The notes: generated by a model not told the origin, from the letters alone. Numbered from the stretch's first letter, positions 43,312-52,514 are shown. The stretch is 64,000 nt of DNA from an uncultured Flavobacteriales bacterium (GCA_946480815.1 CAMLLB010000013.1:1-64000); one strand, 5' to 3'. Numbers and translations: made by a program.

Positions 43312-43644
43312 TTAGATTAAATCACTCACCGGCGGGCCACGAAGAGATAAATGTGTGTCTTTTACCGGTAATTCACTGCAGGTATAATCGATGAAAAGGA
43401 AATCGAATGAAGAAATCAATTGGATTTGCACATTGCTCACTTCGTGGAAAAGAAGCGGAAGCTGCAAATCACACAATCCACATTTTTCAATACCTTGTTT
43501 AAAGGTCAAATCATCCGAATGATCCGTTAGGTGTTTTGTTGTATGATCATGAGCAAGGGCATGCCAATTATTTATCGGTACCAGGAATCCCAGGAAACCG
43601 ATCAGCAAAATGGAAGAAATTATCCGCATCACTGATTTACTCAT
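43312..43644 (-). CDS. Small His/Cys-containing exported protein
   Basis: 110 residues from ATG at 43644 (MSKSVMRIISS). An N-terminal hydrophobic segment (about 7-25) is followed by a histidine-rich stretch (WHALAHDHTTKHLTDHSDD) and a CGLC motif, which suggests metal binding. A TTG-initiated longer form would start inside the promoter. TATTTTTG at 43649-43656 fits the -7 consensus. It probably heads the operon with the TonB receptor and lipoprotein genes, 55 bp before the receptor start. Confidence 0.75.
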   Translation of the reverse strand: MSKSVMRIISSILLIGFLGFLVPINNWHALAHDHTTKHLTDHSDDLTFKQGIEKCGLCDLQLPLLFHEVSNVQIQLISSFDFLFIDYTCSELPVKDTHLSLRGPPVSDLI

Positions 43645-43648
43645 GGAA

Positions 43649-43656
43649 CAAAAATA
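43649..43656 (-). promoter_or_regulatory. TAnnTTTG element of the TonB receptor operon
   Basis: TATTTTTG on the minus strand ends four bases before the ATG at 43644. No zinc or iron box is recognisable by eye. Confidence 0.45.
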
Positions 43657-43700
43657 AAATAAATGCAATTAAATTGCAATAAGCGCTGAAAATTTATTCC

Positions 43701-43740
43701 AAACAAGTAGGGGCGCGATTAATCGCGCCCCTACTTGTTT
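43701..43740. repeat. 40-bp perfect palindrome, second copy of type B
   Basis: Arms 43701-43720 and 43721-43740 are exact complements and the sequence equals 4479-4518. It lies between the lipoprotein gene ending at 43758 and the promoter of the His-rich gene. Confidence 0.88.
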
Positions 43741-43757
43741 CCATTTATATCTTATTA

Positions 43758-44204
43758 TTACTTCTTCAATCCATTCTGTTTCAGGCATTTCATTACCTTC
43801 CTATCGTGCTTCTCACGCTCTTCCGGAGTTGTATTCGGAGTTGTCAGTAATTCTTTACATTTATTGTCAACATACTCCCATCTGGCCATGAGTTTCTCTT
43901 CTTGTTTGGGGGTCATTTTACCCTTTTCAAAAGCATCGTTGATTGAATCGTTCGCGACAACGCATGTACAGAAATCCCATTGTTCTCCATACTTTTTAAC
44001 AATCTTCTCATGATTTTCTTTGTTTTCCAGAGCAACTGATTTTTTTTCAGTCACGGTATCTTTCAAAGCCGTTTCCAAATTATCAACTTTCGTTACAGTG
44101 TCTTTCTTGTTTTCAAGCTCGCAATCGGTGCATTCTTCATTAGAACCGCAGGAAACAGCAAACAAACCAAGGAATAAGAATAGAAAATATACTCGTTTTT
44201 TCAT
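43758..44204 (-). CDS. Cys-containing lipoprotein, unknown function
   Basis: 148 residues: a signal peptide with lipobox AVSC (Cys19), a Cys pair in EECTDCE, a coiled acidic region, then a helical domain with DFCTCVVANDSINDAF and NKCKELL. I recognise no family. CAAATATA read on the minus strand as TATATTTG at 44221-44228 fits the -7 consensus, so it is probably transcribed by itself. Confidence 0.7.
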   Translation of the reverse strand: MKKRVYFLFLFLGLFAVSCGSNEECTDCELENKKDTVTKVDNLETALKDTVTEKKSVALENKENHEKIVKKYGEQWDFCTCVVANDSINDAFEKGKMTPKQEEKLMARWEYVDNKCKELLTTPNTTPEEREKHDRKVMKCLKQNGLKK

Positions 44205-44220
44205 AAGGTTGAGTTACAGG

Positions 44221-44228
44221 CAAATATA
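44221..44228 (-). promoter_or_regulatory. TAnnTTTG element for the lipoprotein at 43758-44204
   Basis: TATATTTG on the minus strand, 16 bases upstream of the ATG. Confidence 0.45.
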
Positions 44229-44291
44229 AAAATAATGCCTGAAAGACAAGGTTAAACCAGTAACTCAAATTAACATCTCAAACGCCCAAAT

Positions 44292-44711
44292 TTAATATTC
44301 AGGAAAAGGAATCAGCACAATGGTGTACTTGTAAGAATTGTTTTTAGGTTTTAGAACAATACGTCTGCGGGATAATGTAACGATTTCAAATACCAGGTTT
44401 TTCCTGGTCCCCACGAACCCAAATTCTTTTTTGGACTCATCGAGCCAATAAGATCGCTTGATTCCCGGCTTCGTTCCTAAAGTCTTTAACGTATGGAAAT
44501 ACGCATTCCGCGATTCGTGGAAAACAATGATTTCTTTGTATTCAATTTGAAGTGGTGTGTAATCTTTATCTCCATCCAGTTGTTTATCTACCAGCCAAAC
44601 TTTTGAAGAGTTATCATGAACTAAAATGTAATGATCTATCGGTTGAATACTTGTATCTCCACAAGCACCAAGCACTAAAAGCAGCAATAGAAATACGAAG
44701 TTTGCTTTCAC
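44292..44711 (-). CDS. Small lipoprotein, unknown function
   Basis: 139 residues with a lipoprotein signal (lipobox LGAC, Cys17) and a beta-rich mature part (DHYILVHDNSSKVWLVDKQLDG). I recognise no family. It is probably anchored in an envelope membrane. Confidence 0.65.
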   Translation of the reverse strand: MKANFVFLLLLLVLGACGDTSIQPIDHYILVHDNSSKVWLVDKQLDGDKDYTPLQIEYKEIIVFHESRNAYFHTLKTLGTKPGIKRSYWLDESKKEFGFVGTRKNLVFEIVTLSRRRIVLKPKNNSYKYTIVLIPFPEY

Positions 44712-44748
44712 CCTATCCTATTAATTGAAAATTGAGAATTAAATGTGC

Positions 44749-44807
44749 CTTCGACTACGCTCAGTCACCGGATAATTCTTTTAAAAGGACACTGAGCGTA
44801 GTCGAAG
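44749..44807. repeat. REP-like full hairpin (CTTCGACTACGCTCAGT)
   Basis: CTTCGACTACGCTCAGT (44749-44765) is matched exactly by its complement at 44791-44807, giving a 17-bp stem with a 25-base loop. It lies between two lipoprotein genes and is the best-formed member of the family also seen near 10.1, 28.7 and 55.8 kb. Confidence 0.8.
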
Positions 44808-44861
44808 TGACCTTTTACTTTTCATTTTTACATTTTCATCCTGATAACTATCTGGACTGAA

Positions 44862-45512
44862 TTAAAAGATCATCTCGTTCCGATCCAGGATTTTTTTGAT
44901 CTCAACTCCCATGGAATCAATAAATTCTGCTTTTATTCTTCTTGGAACATCTTCATCGATCACTTCACAGTTTACATACTCGTACTTGCCGTCTTTCCAC
45001 TTAAACAAGCAATTGTAATAAGTAATGTTCTCATTGATATTATCCGGGAACCGGATTACCAAATCATTATAACCTGAAGCAGAAGGGCGTTCTTCGATCA
45101 AATTCCCGTTGAATCCGTTCAATTTTACCAACACATCTCCATCTCTTTCAAAGATCAATAACCTTCTCAAAGGAAAACCATTCACCCCGGCTTTGATCAA
45201 TAATTTGAAACCGTCTTTTAAAGGAGTTTGCTTGTTCAGTTTAAAGAAGCGGAAATATTTCGGGCTGCAGGTCGGGTGCTCCGGATCATCATCGGAAGTT
45301 GCCTTTGGATCACACAGATGCAATTCTTTTAATAATTCTGCTTCTACTTTAGAAGAAAATACATTTGAATTAAAGTCTGTACTGATTGTTTTATCAACCT
45401 CTTTTTTCCCTTCAGAATGTCTTTTTTCAATGGTAATTTCATCATCTGCTTTGTCATCACAGGAAAATGCCAGGAATAAAACAGGAAGAACAAACAAATA
45501 GCTGAATCTCAT
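44862..45512 (-). CDS. Lipoprotein, unknown function
   Basis: 216 residues with a lipoprotein signal (lipobox AFSC, Cys18) and a polar, acidic mature domain with two cysteines (LCDPKATSDDDPEHPTC) and a beta-rich C-terminal half. I recognise no family. It lies 15 bp after the HMG-CoA lyase stop on the same strand, so it may be read from the pyrD-HMGL transcript. Confidence 0.68.
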   Translation of the reverse strand: MRFSYLFVLPVLFLAFSCDDKADDEITIEKRHSEGKKEVDKTISTDFNSNVFSSKVEAELLKELHLCDPKATSDDDPEHPTCSPKYFRFFKLNKQTPLKDGFKLLIKAGVNGFPLRRLLIFERDGDVLVKLNGFNGNLIEERPSASGYNDLVIRFPDNINENITYYNCLFKWKDGKYEYVNCEVIDEDVPRRIKAEFIDSMGVEIKKILDRNEMIF

Positions 45513-45527
45513 AACAACGTTTACTAA

Positions 45528-46382
45528 TTAATGAAAGACTTTAGCTGAAGTTACAAATGCTTCTGAAAAACGAACAGGATCGACACCTGTTTCAATTCCC
45601 TTTTCTTTAAACCAATCCAACATAAGTTCCGTAGGCATATTCCCGGTCAGATCATCTTTCGCCATCGGACAACCTCCATAACCTTTAATTGCTCCTTCAA
45701 AAGAACGGCATCCACCCGCGTAAGCAGCTTCTGTTAGTTTCACCGCATTCTCAGGTAAAGTATGTAGGTGTGCACTGATTTGAATATGGGAAAATTCCGC
45801 TGAAACGGTTGAAAACACCTGATTTACCAGCTCAGGAGTTGCAGCACCGATGGTATCAGCCAATGAAAGACGGGAAACCTCAAACAATTGTGTCAGTCGT
45901 TCTGCCCAGGTTACAATCAAGTCAGGTGACCAGGCGTCCCCGTATGGATTTCCAAATCCCATTGAAAGATAAAGCATCAATTCTTTATTTTCTTTATGAC
46001 AGATATTGGCGATTGCTTCTACCCTTCTCAAAGATTCTTCAATCGTAGCATTCGTATTTCTCAATTGGAATGTTTCCGAAATACTGAAAGGATATGCTAA
46101 AAAATGGATCCGCTCAAACTTAGCTGCATCTTCCGCTCCTCTTTCATTTGGGATGACTGCCAGCAATTTGGTTTCACTCTCATCCAATCCTTCCAAAACA
46201 GACGCTGTATCCCTCATTTGAGGTGTTGCTTTGGGAGAAACAAAACTTCCGAAATCCAGGGTATCAAAACCGCATTTCAAAAGATAGTTTAAATAATCAA
46301 TTTTGTCTTTTGTCTCGATCCATTCCTTGATCCCTTGCATAGCATCTCTTGGACACTCTGTAATAAAAACACGATTATCCAT
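45528..46382 (-). CDS. Hydroxymethylglutaryl-CoA lyase
   Basis: 284 residues from ATG at 46382 ([17 protein letters not shown]), a TIM barrel of the HMGL-like family. ECPRDAMQ corresponds to the usual EVGPRDGLQ, AHLHT carries metal-binding histidines, and [15 protein letters not shown] contains the catalytic Cys. It splits HMG-CoA into acetyl-CoA and acetoacetate at the end of leucine breakdown. This fits with leuDH and thiolase elsewhere in the window. The start overlaps the pyrD stop by 8 bp. Confidence 0.9.
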   Translation of the reverse strand: MDNRVFITECPRDAMQGIKEWIETKDKIDYLNYLLKCGFDTLDFGSFVSPKATPQMRDTASVLEGLDESETKLLAVIPNERGAEDAAKFERIHFLAYPFSISETFQLRNTNATIEESLRRVEAIANICHKENKELMLYLSMGFGNPYGDAWSPDLIVTWAERLTQLFEVSRLSLADTIGAATPELVNQVFSTVSAEFSHIQISAHLHTLPENAVKLTEAAYAGGCRSFEGAIKGYGGCPMAKDDLTGNMPTELMLDWFKEKGIETGVDPVRFSEAFVTSAKVFH

Positions 46383-47424
46383 GAGCAATTTCCTTTCTTT
46401 TTTTCAAAACCGCTTTATTGATGCGCTTCACCAAGGCAGGTCCTTCATATATAAAACCGGAATAAATCTGAACCAGGCTTGCCCCGGCCAACAATTTTTC
46501 GATTGCATCTTCTCCTGAATAGATTCCTCCCACTCCAATGATCGGAAAAGACCCATTCGACTTTTGAAATAAATAACTAATCACAGCAGTAGCTCTTTTG
46601 GTTAACGGTTTTCCGGAAACTCCTCCGGCACCGATTGATTCGATTTTGCTGCTTGAAGTTACTAAATTTCCACGTTCGATAGTGGTGTTCGTAGCAATTA
46701 CTCCTGCAATTTTTGTTTCATTAACAATGTCTACAATGTCATCTAATTGGGAATCAGTTAAGTCCGGAGCGATCTTTAAAAAGATTGGTTTCGAAGAAGC
46801 TATTTTACTCCGCTCGTCCATCAATGTCTGCAACAACTTTGTCAAAGGTTCCTTATCCTGTAATTCACGCAAATTAGGTGTATTGGGAGAAGATACATTG
46901 ACTACGAAGTAATCCACATATTGCTCCAGTGCATGATAGCACTTTAAATAGTCGGAAGTAGCTTCTTCGTTCGGGGTGACTTTATTCTTTCCGATATTTC
47001 CACCAATGATGCAGGCAGGATTTAATTTTTTCAGCCGTTCCACAATTGCTTCTGCGCCATCATTATTAAATCCCATACGGTTAATAATCGCCTGGTCTTC
47101 CAATAAACGGAATAAGCGGGGCTTTGGGTTTCCCTCCTGACCAACCGGTGTGACAGTTCCGATCTCTATGAAACCAAAACCACAAGCAGCAAGTTCATTA
47201 ATTCTTAAAGCATTCTTATCAAAACCGGCAGCCAATCCAACCGGGTTCGGAAAGGTAATCCCGGCAACTGTTGTTTCCAGTAACGGGTTTTTTACACAAT
47301 AAATGGATTTCCAGATTGGCTTTACAAAGGGGACTTTAAGCCAAAATCCTAGTAATCTAAAGGTAAAATAGTGAACTTTTTCGGGGTCAAACTTAAAAAG
47401 CAACCATCTCAATAAAGGGTACAT
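46375..47424 (-). CDS. pyrD: Quinone-dependent dihydroorotate dehydrogenase
   Basis: 349 residues from ATG at 47424 ([20 protein letters not shown]). The N-terminal helical membrane-associating segment, and Ser in [14 protein letters not shown] as catalytic base, mark class 2 enzymes. FMN-binding segments ([30 protein letters not shown]) are present. It oxidises dihydroorotate to orotate in pyrimidine synthesis at the inner membrane. TACCTTTG at 47440-47447 fits the -7 consensus. Confidence 0.94.
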   Translation of the reverse strand: MYPLLRWLLFKFDPEKVHYFTFRLLGFWLKVPFVKPIWKSIYCVKNPLLETTVAGITFPNPVGLAAGFDKNALRINELAACGFGFIEIGTVTPVGQEGNPKPRLFRLLEDQAIINRMGFNNDGAEAIVERLKKLNPACIIGGNIGKNKVTPNEEATSDYLKCYHALEQYVDYFVVNVSSPNTPNLRELQDKEPLTKLLQTLMDERSKIASSKPIFLKIAPDLTDSQLDDIVDIVNETKIAGVIATNTTIERGNLVTSSSKIESIGAGGVSGKPLTKRATAVISYLFQKSNGSFPIIGVGGIYSGEDAIEKLLAGASLVQIYSGFIYEGPALVKRINKAVLKKRKEIAHG

Positions 47425-47439
47425 TCGATTAATTTGTAC

Positions 47440-47447
47440 CAAAGGTA
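47440..47447 (-). promoter_or_regulatory. TAnnTTTG element of pyrD
   Basis: TACCTTTG on the minus strand, 15 bases before the ATG at 47424. Confidence 0.5.
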
Positions 47448-47511
47448 AAAACACAAAACGAGCTTATCAATAGACAAACTCGTTTTGTTAAAAATAATTT
47501 TAAAACTTAGT

Positions 47512-48456
47512 TTAGAACTTCGCTCTGTAATGACGTTTTCCAAACTTCATCGGTCCGCTTCTGGAAGAGGACTTGTATGTAATGTTTCTGGTAATCATAA
47601 GATTGACATAAAGGAAAGCATCTTTCTGCTTATCACCTCTTTGACTTCCAGGATTAAATGCTGAAGGTGTATTCGACGGATTGGACAAATATGCTGCCTG
47701 CGGTCCATAAGATGCACCAATAATTGCAGGATCGTAATATACACCGTGTACATCATCAATGTAATCGGAGAATGTTTTCACATAACATGCTTCCATACCA
47801 ATTCTCCACATACGGTTAATTCCCATTCTGAATCCAATTCCAAGTGGAACCGTTGCTGTGATTCGTTTGTATTCAGCAGGCCCTCCCGGAAGACCTTGTC
47901 CTTCGGTGTGCATTGATTGCAAATTAACCCAACCACCCTGGTATAATGCTTTTGGATTGTAAAACATCGCTCCGATTCCTGCGATTAAATACAATTGCTC
48001 ATTGTGGTCAGTGAATCCTCTTAGTCCAGGGATATTGTATCTACGGCCGATTTTCTCATTTGCCAAAACAATAATCTCAAAACGCTGACTCAACATCACG
48101 AAAAACGAACGGAAACTCAGGTTCCGCATATTACGGATTGGTTCCGCAGTCAATGCATCATTACCACGCAACATTCCAAGGTTAACCATTGTTGATGTTG
48201 CATAATAAGGGTGAAAGCGATATCTGTATGATAAAGAACCTCCAAAGTGAGTCGAATTGAAATCAATGTCTTTCAAACTGTAATCCGTACCAATTTGATT
48301 CGCGCCCCCCAAGTCTCCCAAGAAACTAGTTGCACCCAGACCGATAGAAATTTCCTTCTTGTTCATTGCCCAATTTCGTTGTGTATTGAAATTTGAACTT
48401 TGCGCAAGTGAAATTGTTGAAACTATAGATAAAATAGTTAGAGTTATGTACTTCAT
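47512..48456 (-). CDS. DUF6089-like outer-membrane beta-barrel protein 1
   Basis: 314 residues with a signal peptide (1-18, ending SLAQ) and alternating strand pattern (ISIGLGATSFLGDLGG; GGSLSYRYRFHPYYATSTM; GIGFRMGINRMWRIGMEACYV). I place it with the DUF6089-like outer-membrane proteins of Bacteroidota, a group that to my knowledge includes PorG-related components of type IX secretion; that link is tentative. The neighbour at 48704-49609 is a close paralogue. Confidence 0.75.
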   Translation of the reverse strand: MKYITLTILSIVSTISLAQSSNFNTQRNWAMNKKEISIGLGATSFLGDLGGANQIGTDYSLKDIDFNSTHFGGSLSYRYRFHPYYATSTMVNLGMLRGNDALTAEPIRNMRNLSFRSFFVMLSQRFEIIVLANEKIGRRYNIPGLRGFTDHNEQLYLIAGIGAMFYNPKALYQGGWVNLQSMHTEGQGLPGGPAEYKRITATVPLGIGFRMGINRMWRIGMEACYVKTFSDYIDDVHGVYYDPAIIGASYGPQAAYLSNPSNTPSAFNPGSQRGDKQKDAFLYVNLMITRNITYKSSSRSGPMKFGKRHYRAKF

Positions 48457-48703
48457 TCTAAAAATTTATGTTGTAGTAGATTCCATGACCGCTAAATTAA
48501 GATATTTATATCACAGCCACCTAAAAATTTTGTTGCTTTTTTTTAAAATGTCATTGTTAATGAACAAGTAACCGGTTTTATTGAATGATTTTTTCACAAA
48601 TCCAAAAAACATGCAAAAAAAGAGTTACTAAATGTATAGTCAACTTTTATCAGATCGGATTTCATTAAACATTTTTTGATCTCAGTTTAATCTTCGGAAA
48701 GGT

Positions 48704-49609
48704 TCAATGAATTCTTGAAAACGATTTATAGGTAATATTTCGTGTGATCATGATATTGGCATAAAAGAACGCATCATTGTACTTACCCCCTCGCTGACTC
48801 CCCGGATTAAATGCTTCAGGAGTAGCGGAAGGATTTGATAAATACGCAGCATTCGGTCCGTAGCTTGCTCCGATAACTGCAGGATCGTAATATTCACCAC
48901 TCACATCATCAATGTAATCGGAGAATGTCTTTACGTATGTTACTTCCAGGCCAATTCTCCATAAACGGCTGACTCCCACTCTGAAACCTATTCCTAACGG
49001 AACAGTAGCGGTAATCCGTTTATATTCCGCGGGTCCGCCCGTAAGTCCTTGTCCTTCTGTGTGTTTATCATACAGTGTAACCCAATTGCCCTGATACTTT
49101 GTTTTCGGATTGAAATACATTGCACCGATCCCCCCGATCAAATACAATTGTTCATTATGATCTACACTTCCCGATCTGCGTCCGACCCGCTCATTAGCCA
49201 GTAGAATAATTTCAAAGCGCTGACTTAACATGGCAAAGAACGACTGAAAACTCAAATTTCGCATATTGCGGATAGGTTCCTTTGTTTGTGCATCACTGCC
49301 GCGCAACATTCCCATATTAACCATGGTGGAAGTTGCAAAATTACGATGAAAGCGATATCTGTACGATAATGAACCTCCAATGTGTGAGGAGTTGATATCG
49401 ATGTCTTTCACACTGTAATCGGCAACAACCTGATCTGCGCCTCCCAGATCTCCTAAAAATCCGGTTACACCCAATCCCAATGAAAGTTCGTGTTTATTCT
49501 CTGCCCAATTTTGCTGCGTATTCAAAAATTGTCCATAAGAGATGATCGGGGCCAATATAGCAAGAGTCATGCAACTCATTCGAATAATCAGTATCACAAT
49601 GGCTTTCAT
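48704..49609 (-). CDS. DUF6089-like outer-membrane beta-barrel protein 2
   Basis: 301 residues, clearly homologous throughout to the protein at 47512-48456 (shared LGDLGGA, SHIGGSLSYRYRFH, AEYKRITATVPLGIGFR, SDYIDDVSGEYYDPAVIG, NPGSQRG). The signal peptide is longer and differs. It lacks the ~10-residue insertion after GRR and the basic C-terminal tail of its paralogue. A 247-bp gap with no gene (48457-48703) separates them. Confidence 0.75.
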   Translation of the reverse strand: MKAIVILIIRMSCMTLAILAPIISYGQFLNTQQNWAENKHELSLGLGVTGFLGDLGGADQVVADYSVKDIDINSSHIGGSLSYRYRFHRNFATSTMVNMGMLRGSDAQTKEPIRNMRNLSFQSFFAMLSQRFEIILLANERVGRRSGSVDHNEQLYLIGGIGAMYFNPKTKYQGNWVTLYDKHTEGQGLTGGPAEYKRITATVPLGIGFRVGVSRLWRIGLEVTYVKTFSDYIDDVSGEYYDPAVIGASYGPNAAYLSNPSATPEAFNPGSQRGGKYNDAFFYANIMITRNITYKSFSRIH

Positions 49610-49714
49610 ATCAATAAGTTAAAACTTTTAACAACAGTTTCCAAAAAAAAAGTAATTTTTTCACGAAATTGCTGTGGAATCAGGTAAGTCCTCTTATTGA
49701 TTTCTCAATGAAAA

Positions 49715-49742
49715 AAGGCCTCTCAACGGATTGAAAGGCCTT
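49715..49742. terminator. Bidirectional terminator AAGGCCT...AGGCCTT
   Basis: AAGGCCT (49715-49721) pairs with AGGCCTT (49736-49742). Flanking A and T runs are on both sides, and the ECF sigma gene ends 9 bp to the right. Confidence 0.8.
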
Positions 49743-49750
49743 CTCTTTTT

Positions 49751-50332
49751 TTAAGCGGCATATCTTCCTAAGAAATGCTCTCTTAATTTCTCCAATGCTC
49801 TGAAGGTTTTCACCTTCGCATTGTTTTCAGTAATACCGATTGATTCACCGATTTCTTTGAAACTCAGTTGTTCAAAAAATCGCATTTCAATCAATTTCAA
49901 CTGTTCTTCTTTTAACTTTTGCATTGCCGATAAAAGCAATGATTGATTGTGTTCAAATTCTTGATTATCAAAAAACAAGGTATCGAAAATTGGAATCTGA
50001 ACATGCTCCATAGAAACGGTTCTGTTCGATTGCATTTCCCGATAGGATTGATACAATTCGCTTTTGGCTATTCGATATAGCCAGGAACCGAAAGGTACTC
50101 CCCGGTCTTCATACTTCGATAGATTTTTAATCGCTTTGATAAAGACTTGTGAAGCAACATCGTGGGCTTGCTCCGGGTCTTCCATGCGTTGTTTCAAATA
50201 GCGAAGTATTGCATCATAATACTTGCGGTACAAAGGTTCGAATCTTGCCGGATCCTCCTTTGCCTGCATCACCCATACTTGCTCCTCCTGGAGAAGTTCC
50301 GGTGACTGGTGGAAATAGACATTAATTGCCAT
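49751..50332 (-). CDS. ECF-type RNA polymerase sigma factor
   Basis: 193 residues with region 2 (YYDAILRYLKQRMEDPEQAHDVASQVFIKAIKNL and FGSWLYRIAKSELYQSYR) and region 4 (EQLSFKEIGESIGITENNAKVKTFRALEKL). No anti-sigma gene is adjacent. The N-terminus (1-30) is a short extra stretch. The targets are unknown. Confidence 0.9.
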   Translation of the reverse strand: MAINVYFHQSPELLQEEQVWVMQAKEDPARFEPLYRKYYDAILRYLKQRMEDPEQAHDVASQVFIKAIKNLSKYEDRGVPFGSWLYRIAKSELYQSYREMQSNRTVSMEHVQIPIFDTLFFDNQEFEHNQSLLLSAMQKLKEEQLKLIEMRFFEQLSFKEIGESIGITENNAKVKTFRALEKLREHFLGRYAA

Positions 50333-50493
50333 GGTATATTTGGATTTTGGGTTTGCATAATTTTTGCTTTGGGTATAACTAATATAACGGGATATTTTTC
50401 AATTTATTATCAAATCCGGAAAATGCAACGGCTTTTTTAACAGTTTTTCGACGAATAAGCCAATTAATCCTATCAATTAAGTAGAATTTTAAA

Positions 50494-51465
50494 TTAGTCA
50501 ACCATAGATGTGTCAGTCAATGTTCTTAAAAACGATTCCAATTGACTGATTTCCAATTCATTTAATACAAATGGTTTTATTATACCGGATTTATTGGAAA
50601 ATGATACACCACCCTTCGCATAATGCTTAATCACCTCTTTTAGTGTTCGAAGACTGCCATCATGCATATACGGTGCCGTTAACGATACGTTGCGCAGACC
50701 CGGAACCTTGAAAGCTCCTTTCTCCTCTTCCAAACCATTAATCCGGTATCTTCCCTGGTCTGTTCCGTAATCATTGTAAAGTCCGTTACTTACTACGGCA
50801 TAATTCGTGAAATCAGGTCCGGAATGACATTTGGTACAGTAAAGTTTACGGGAAAACAGAAGCCAGCCTGCTTTTTCATCCGCATTCAAAGCTGCCTGCT
50901 CTCCTGCTCTATACCGGTCAAACCTACTATTTCGGCTGATTAAAGACCGTTCATAAGTACTGATCGCCCGTGTGATTACATAAGCATCCAATTCCCGGTT
51001 GAAAAGTGATTTGGCAAGACGCCTGTAATTGGGATCTTTTGACAATTTATGCAGAACCTCTTTCATCGAACTTCCCATTTCCAGGTGATCCTGGATTGGC
51101 ACGAGTATCTGCTCTTCCAGGGTTTTTACTTCCCCGTCGTACATATAGCTTTTGAAAAACGCACTATTGAAAAGGCTTGGAGCATTCCGCATGGCAACGG
51201 ATCCGTTCACTCCACGACTTTTTGCCAGGCCGTCGGTAAATGCTTTGTGTGGTTTGTGACAACTGGCGCAGGAAATTTCATTATTACGGGACAAGCGCTT
51301 ATCAAAGAATAAGCGTTTTCCGAAGGCAATTTTCTCACTTGTAATCGGATTGTCTTGCGGAAAGGGAATTCTCATCAGTCCGGATTTTGTTTCCGGCCCG
51401 GAACATCTCCACCCGATCATTAAAATCAGCAAAGACAGAAATAACAACTGTTTATTGAGTTTCAT
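50494..51465 (-). CDS. Di-haem cytochrome c peroxidase (MauG/CcpA family)
   Basis: 323 residues with an export signal; Cys21 could be lipidated, although the GWRC context is not a good lipobox. Two haem-binding motifs are present: CASCH (66-70) and CTKCH (210-214). AMRNAPSLFN and PGLRNVSLTAPYMHDGSLRTL are typical of the family. It reduces hydrogen peroxide, or oxidises a partner protein, in the periplasm. No partner gene such as MbnP is next to it. It stands alone. Confidence 0.9.
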   Translation of the reverse strand: MKLNKQLLFLSLLILMIGWRCSGPETKSGLMRIPFPQDNPITSEKIAFGKRLFFDKRLSRNNEISCASCHKPHKAFTDGLAKSRGVNGSVAMRNAPSLFNSAFFKSYMYDGEVKTLEEQILVPIQDHLEMGSSMKEVLHKLSKDPNYRRLAKSLFNRELDAYVITRAISTYERSLISRNSRFDRYRAGEQAALNADEKAGWLLFSRKLYCTKCHSGPDFTNYAVVSNGLYNDYGTDQGRYRINGLEEEKGAFKVPGLRNVSLTAPYMHDGSLRTLKEVIKHYAKGGVSFSNKSGIIKPFVLNELEISQLESFLRTLTDTSMVD

Positions 51466-51564
51466 AACACCTTAGCTCCTAAGTTACTATGAAAAGGGGA
51501 ATCTGCCTCAAAAACGATGTTTTATCAAACATTTTTTCGTCTTCAAAAGCAAAAGCTGCACTAA

Positions 51565-51640
51565 TCCCGGATATCCGGGACTCTATCAAAAGCTACGCTT
51601 TTCCCAAATTATTTCCGCACTAATCCGTCAGCTGACGGAT
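51565..51640. repeat. Two perfect palindromes between the peroxidase and methyltransferase genes
   Basis: TCCCGGATATCCGGGA (51565-51580) and ATCCGTCAGCTGACGGAT (51623-51640). They are flanked by repeated TCGTCTTCAAAAGCAA and AAGC(T)ACGCTTTT sequences. No gene lies in the 51466-51672 gap. Confidence 0.72.
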
Positions 51641-51672
51641 CGTAATTTCGTCTTCAAAAGCAACGCTTTTTC

Positions 51673-52446
51673 TTATTTTTTTCTGACGATATAAAGTATT
51701 TCAGTTTTCGCCAAACGGAATCGCTCAATCTCTTCATCTGAAATCGGATGATCCGCAAAAGCAATCTCTACTTCAAAACCTGCTTTTTCCAACCATTGCG
51801 GATAATCTTTTCCGAACAAACGCACGTGGTCTTTTTGCCAGAAATGTTTCTCACGCTCTTCGGGAGATGTGATACTCCAGTCCTCATAGGTTTCTTCCCG
51901 GTTCATGTCTTGCGGAACCTGCATAATCCCCCATGCTCCCGGAGCCATAACACGGTATAATTCTTTCATACACTGCAACGCATCGTCTACATGTTCCATT
52001 ACGTGATTACAAAAAACAACATCAAAACGATTGTCTTCCAACGGTATTTTGTGCAGATCAAAATGCAGATCAGCGATAGGTGAAACCAAATCTCCTGTCA
52101 AATAATCCAGGTTCTTTTGGTTTTTAAATTTCTTATGAAAGCATTGTTCCGGTGCAATGTGAAGCACCTTCAGTTTGTCAGCAGTAAAAAAGTTACTTTC
52201 TCTTTTTAAATAAAGCCACATCAGACGGTGTCTTTCCAAGGTTAAATCGTAGGGACACAATACATTCTCCCGATGGGAAACCTCAGATCCATACGAAAGA
52301 AACTTTCTGAATTTTCGTTCACATACCGGGCATTCCACCTTATTTCCCTGGTAAATTACCGGTGCGAAGAACTTAAAAATATAGCTTAAACGTATTAAAA
52401 GCGGCCTTGGCAATTTATTCAGAAGAAACTTGTATACTTTTTTCAT
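51673..52446 (-). CDS. Class I SAM-dependent methyltransferase with N-terminal Cys cluster
   Basis: 257 residues. An N-terminal zinc-ribbon-like segment contains CPVCERKFRKF (about 39-49) and ENVLCPYD. The Rossmann methyltransferase core has VLHIAPEQC, a SAM-binding acidic LTGDLV and VVFCNHVMEHVDD. The product and substrate are unknown; C-methyltransferases of sugars and some ring-methyl enzymes share this plan. TAACTTTG at 52451-52458 fits the -7 consensus five bases before the ATG. Confidence 0.85.
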   Translation of the reverse strand: MKKVYKFLLNKLPRPLLIRLSYIFKFFAPVIYQGNKVECPVCERKFRKFLSYGSEVSHRENVLCPYDLTLERHRLMWLYLKRESNFFTADKLKVLHIAPEQCFHKKFKNQKNLDYLTGDLVSPIADLHFDLHKIPLEDNRFDVVFCNHVMEHVDDALQCMKELYRVMAPGAWGIMQVPQDMNREETYEDWSITSPEEREKHFWQKDHVRLFGKDYPQWLEKAGFEVEIAFADHPISDEEIERFRLAKTEILYIVRKK

Positions 52447-52501
52447 AAAACAAAGTTAATAAACTCCCGAAATCACCCCACAATTCTTAAAAGAGTTCTC
52501 T

Positions 52502-52509
52502 TAAATTTG
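52502..52509 (+). promoter_or_regulatory. TAnnTTTG element of the S9 peptidase gene
   Basis: TAAATTTG ends five bases before the ATG at 52515, again implying a nearly leaderless transcript. Confidence 0.5.
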
Positions 52510-52514
52510 TAACT

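Noticed and set aside
43312..43668. Longer TTG-initiated form of the His-rich protein
   Set aside because: The extra codons fall in the -7 promoter element, and the ATG at 43644 gives a normal signal peptide.
50494..51465. MbnP/MbnH-type copper-acquisition pair
   Set aside because: The di-haem peroxidase stands alone with no MbnP-like gene beside it; the metal-related TonB operon is 7 kb away.
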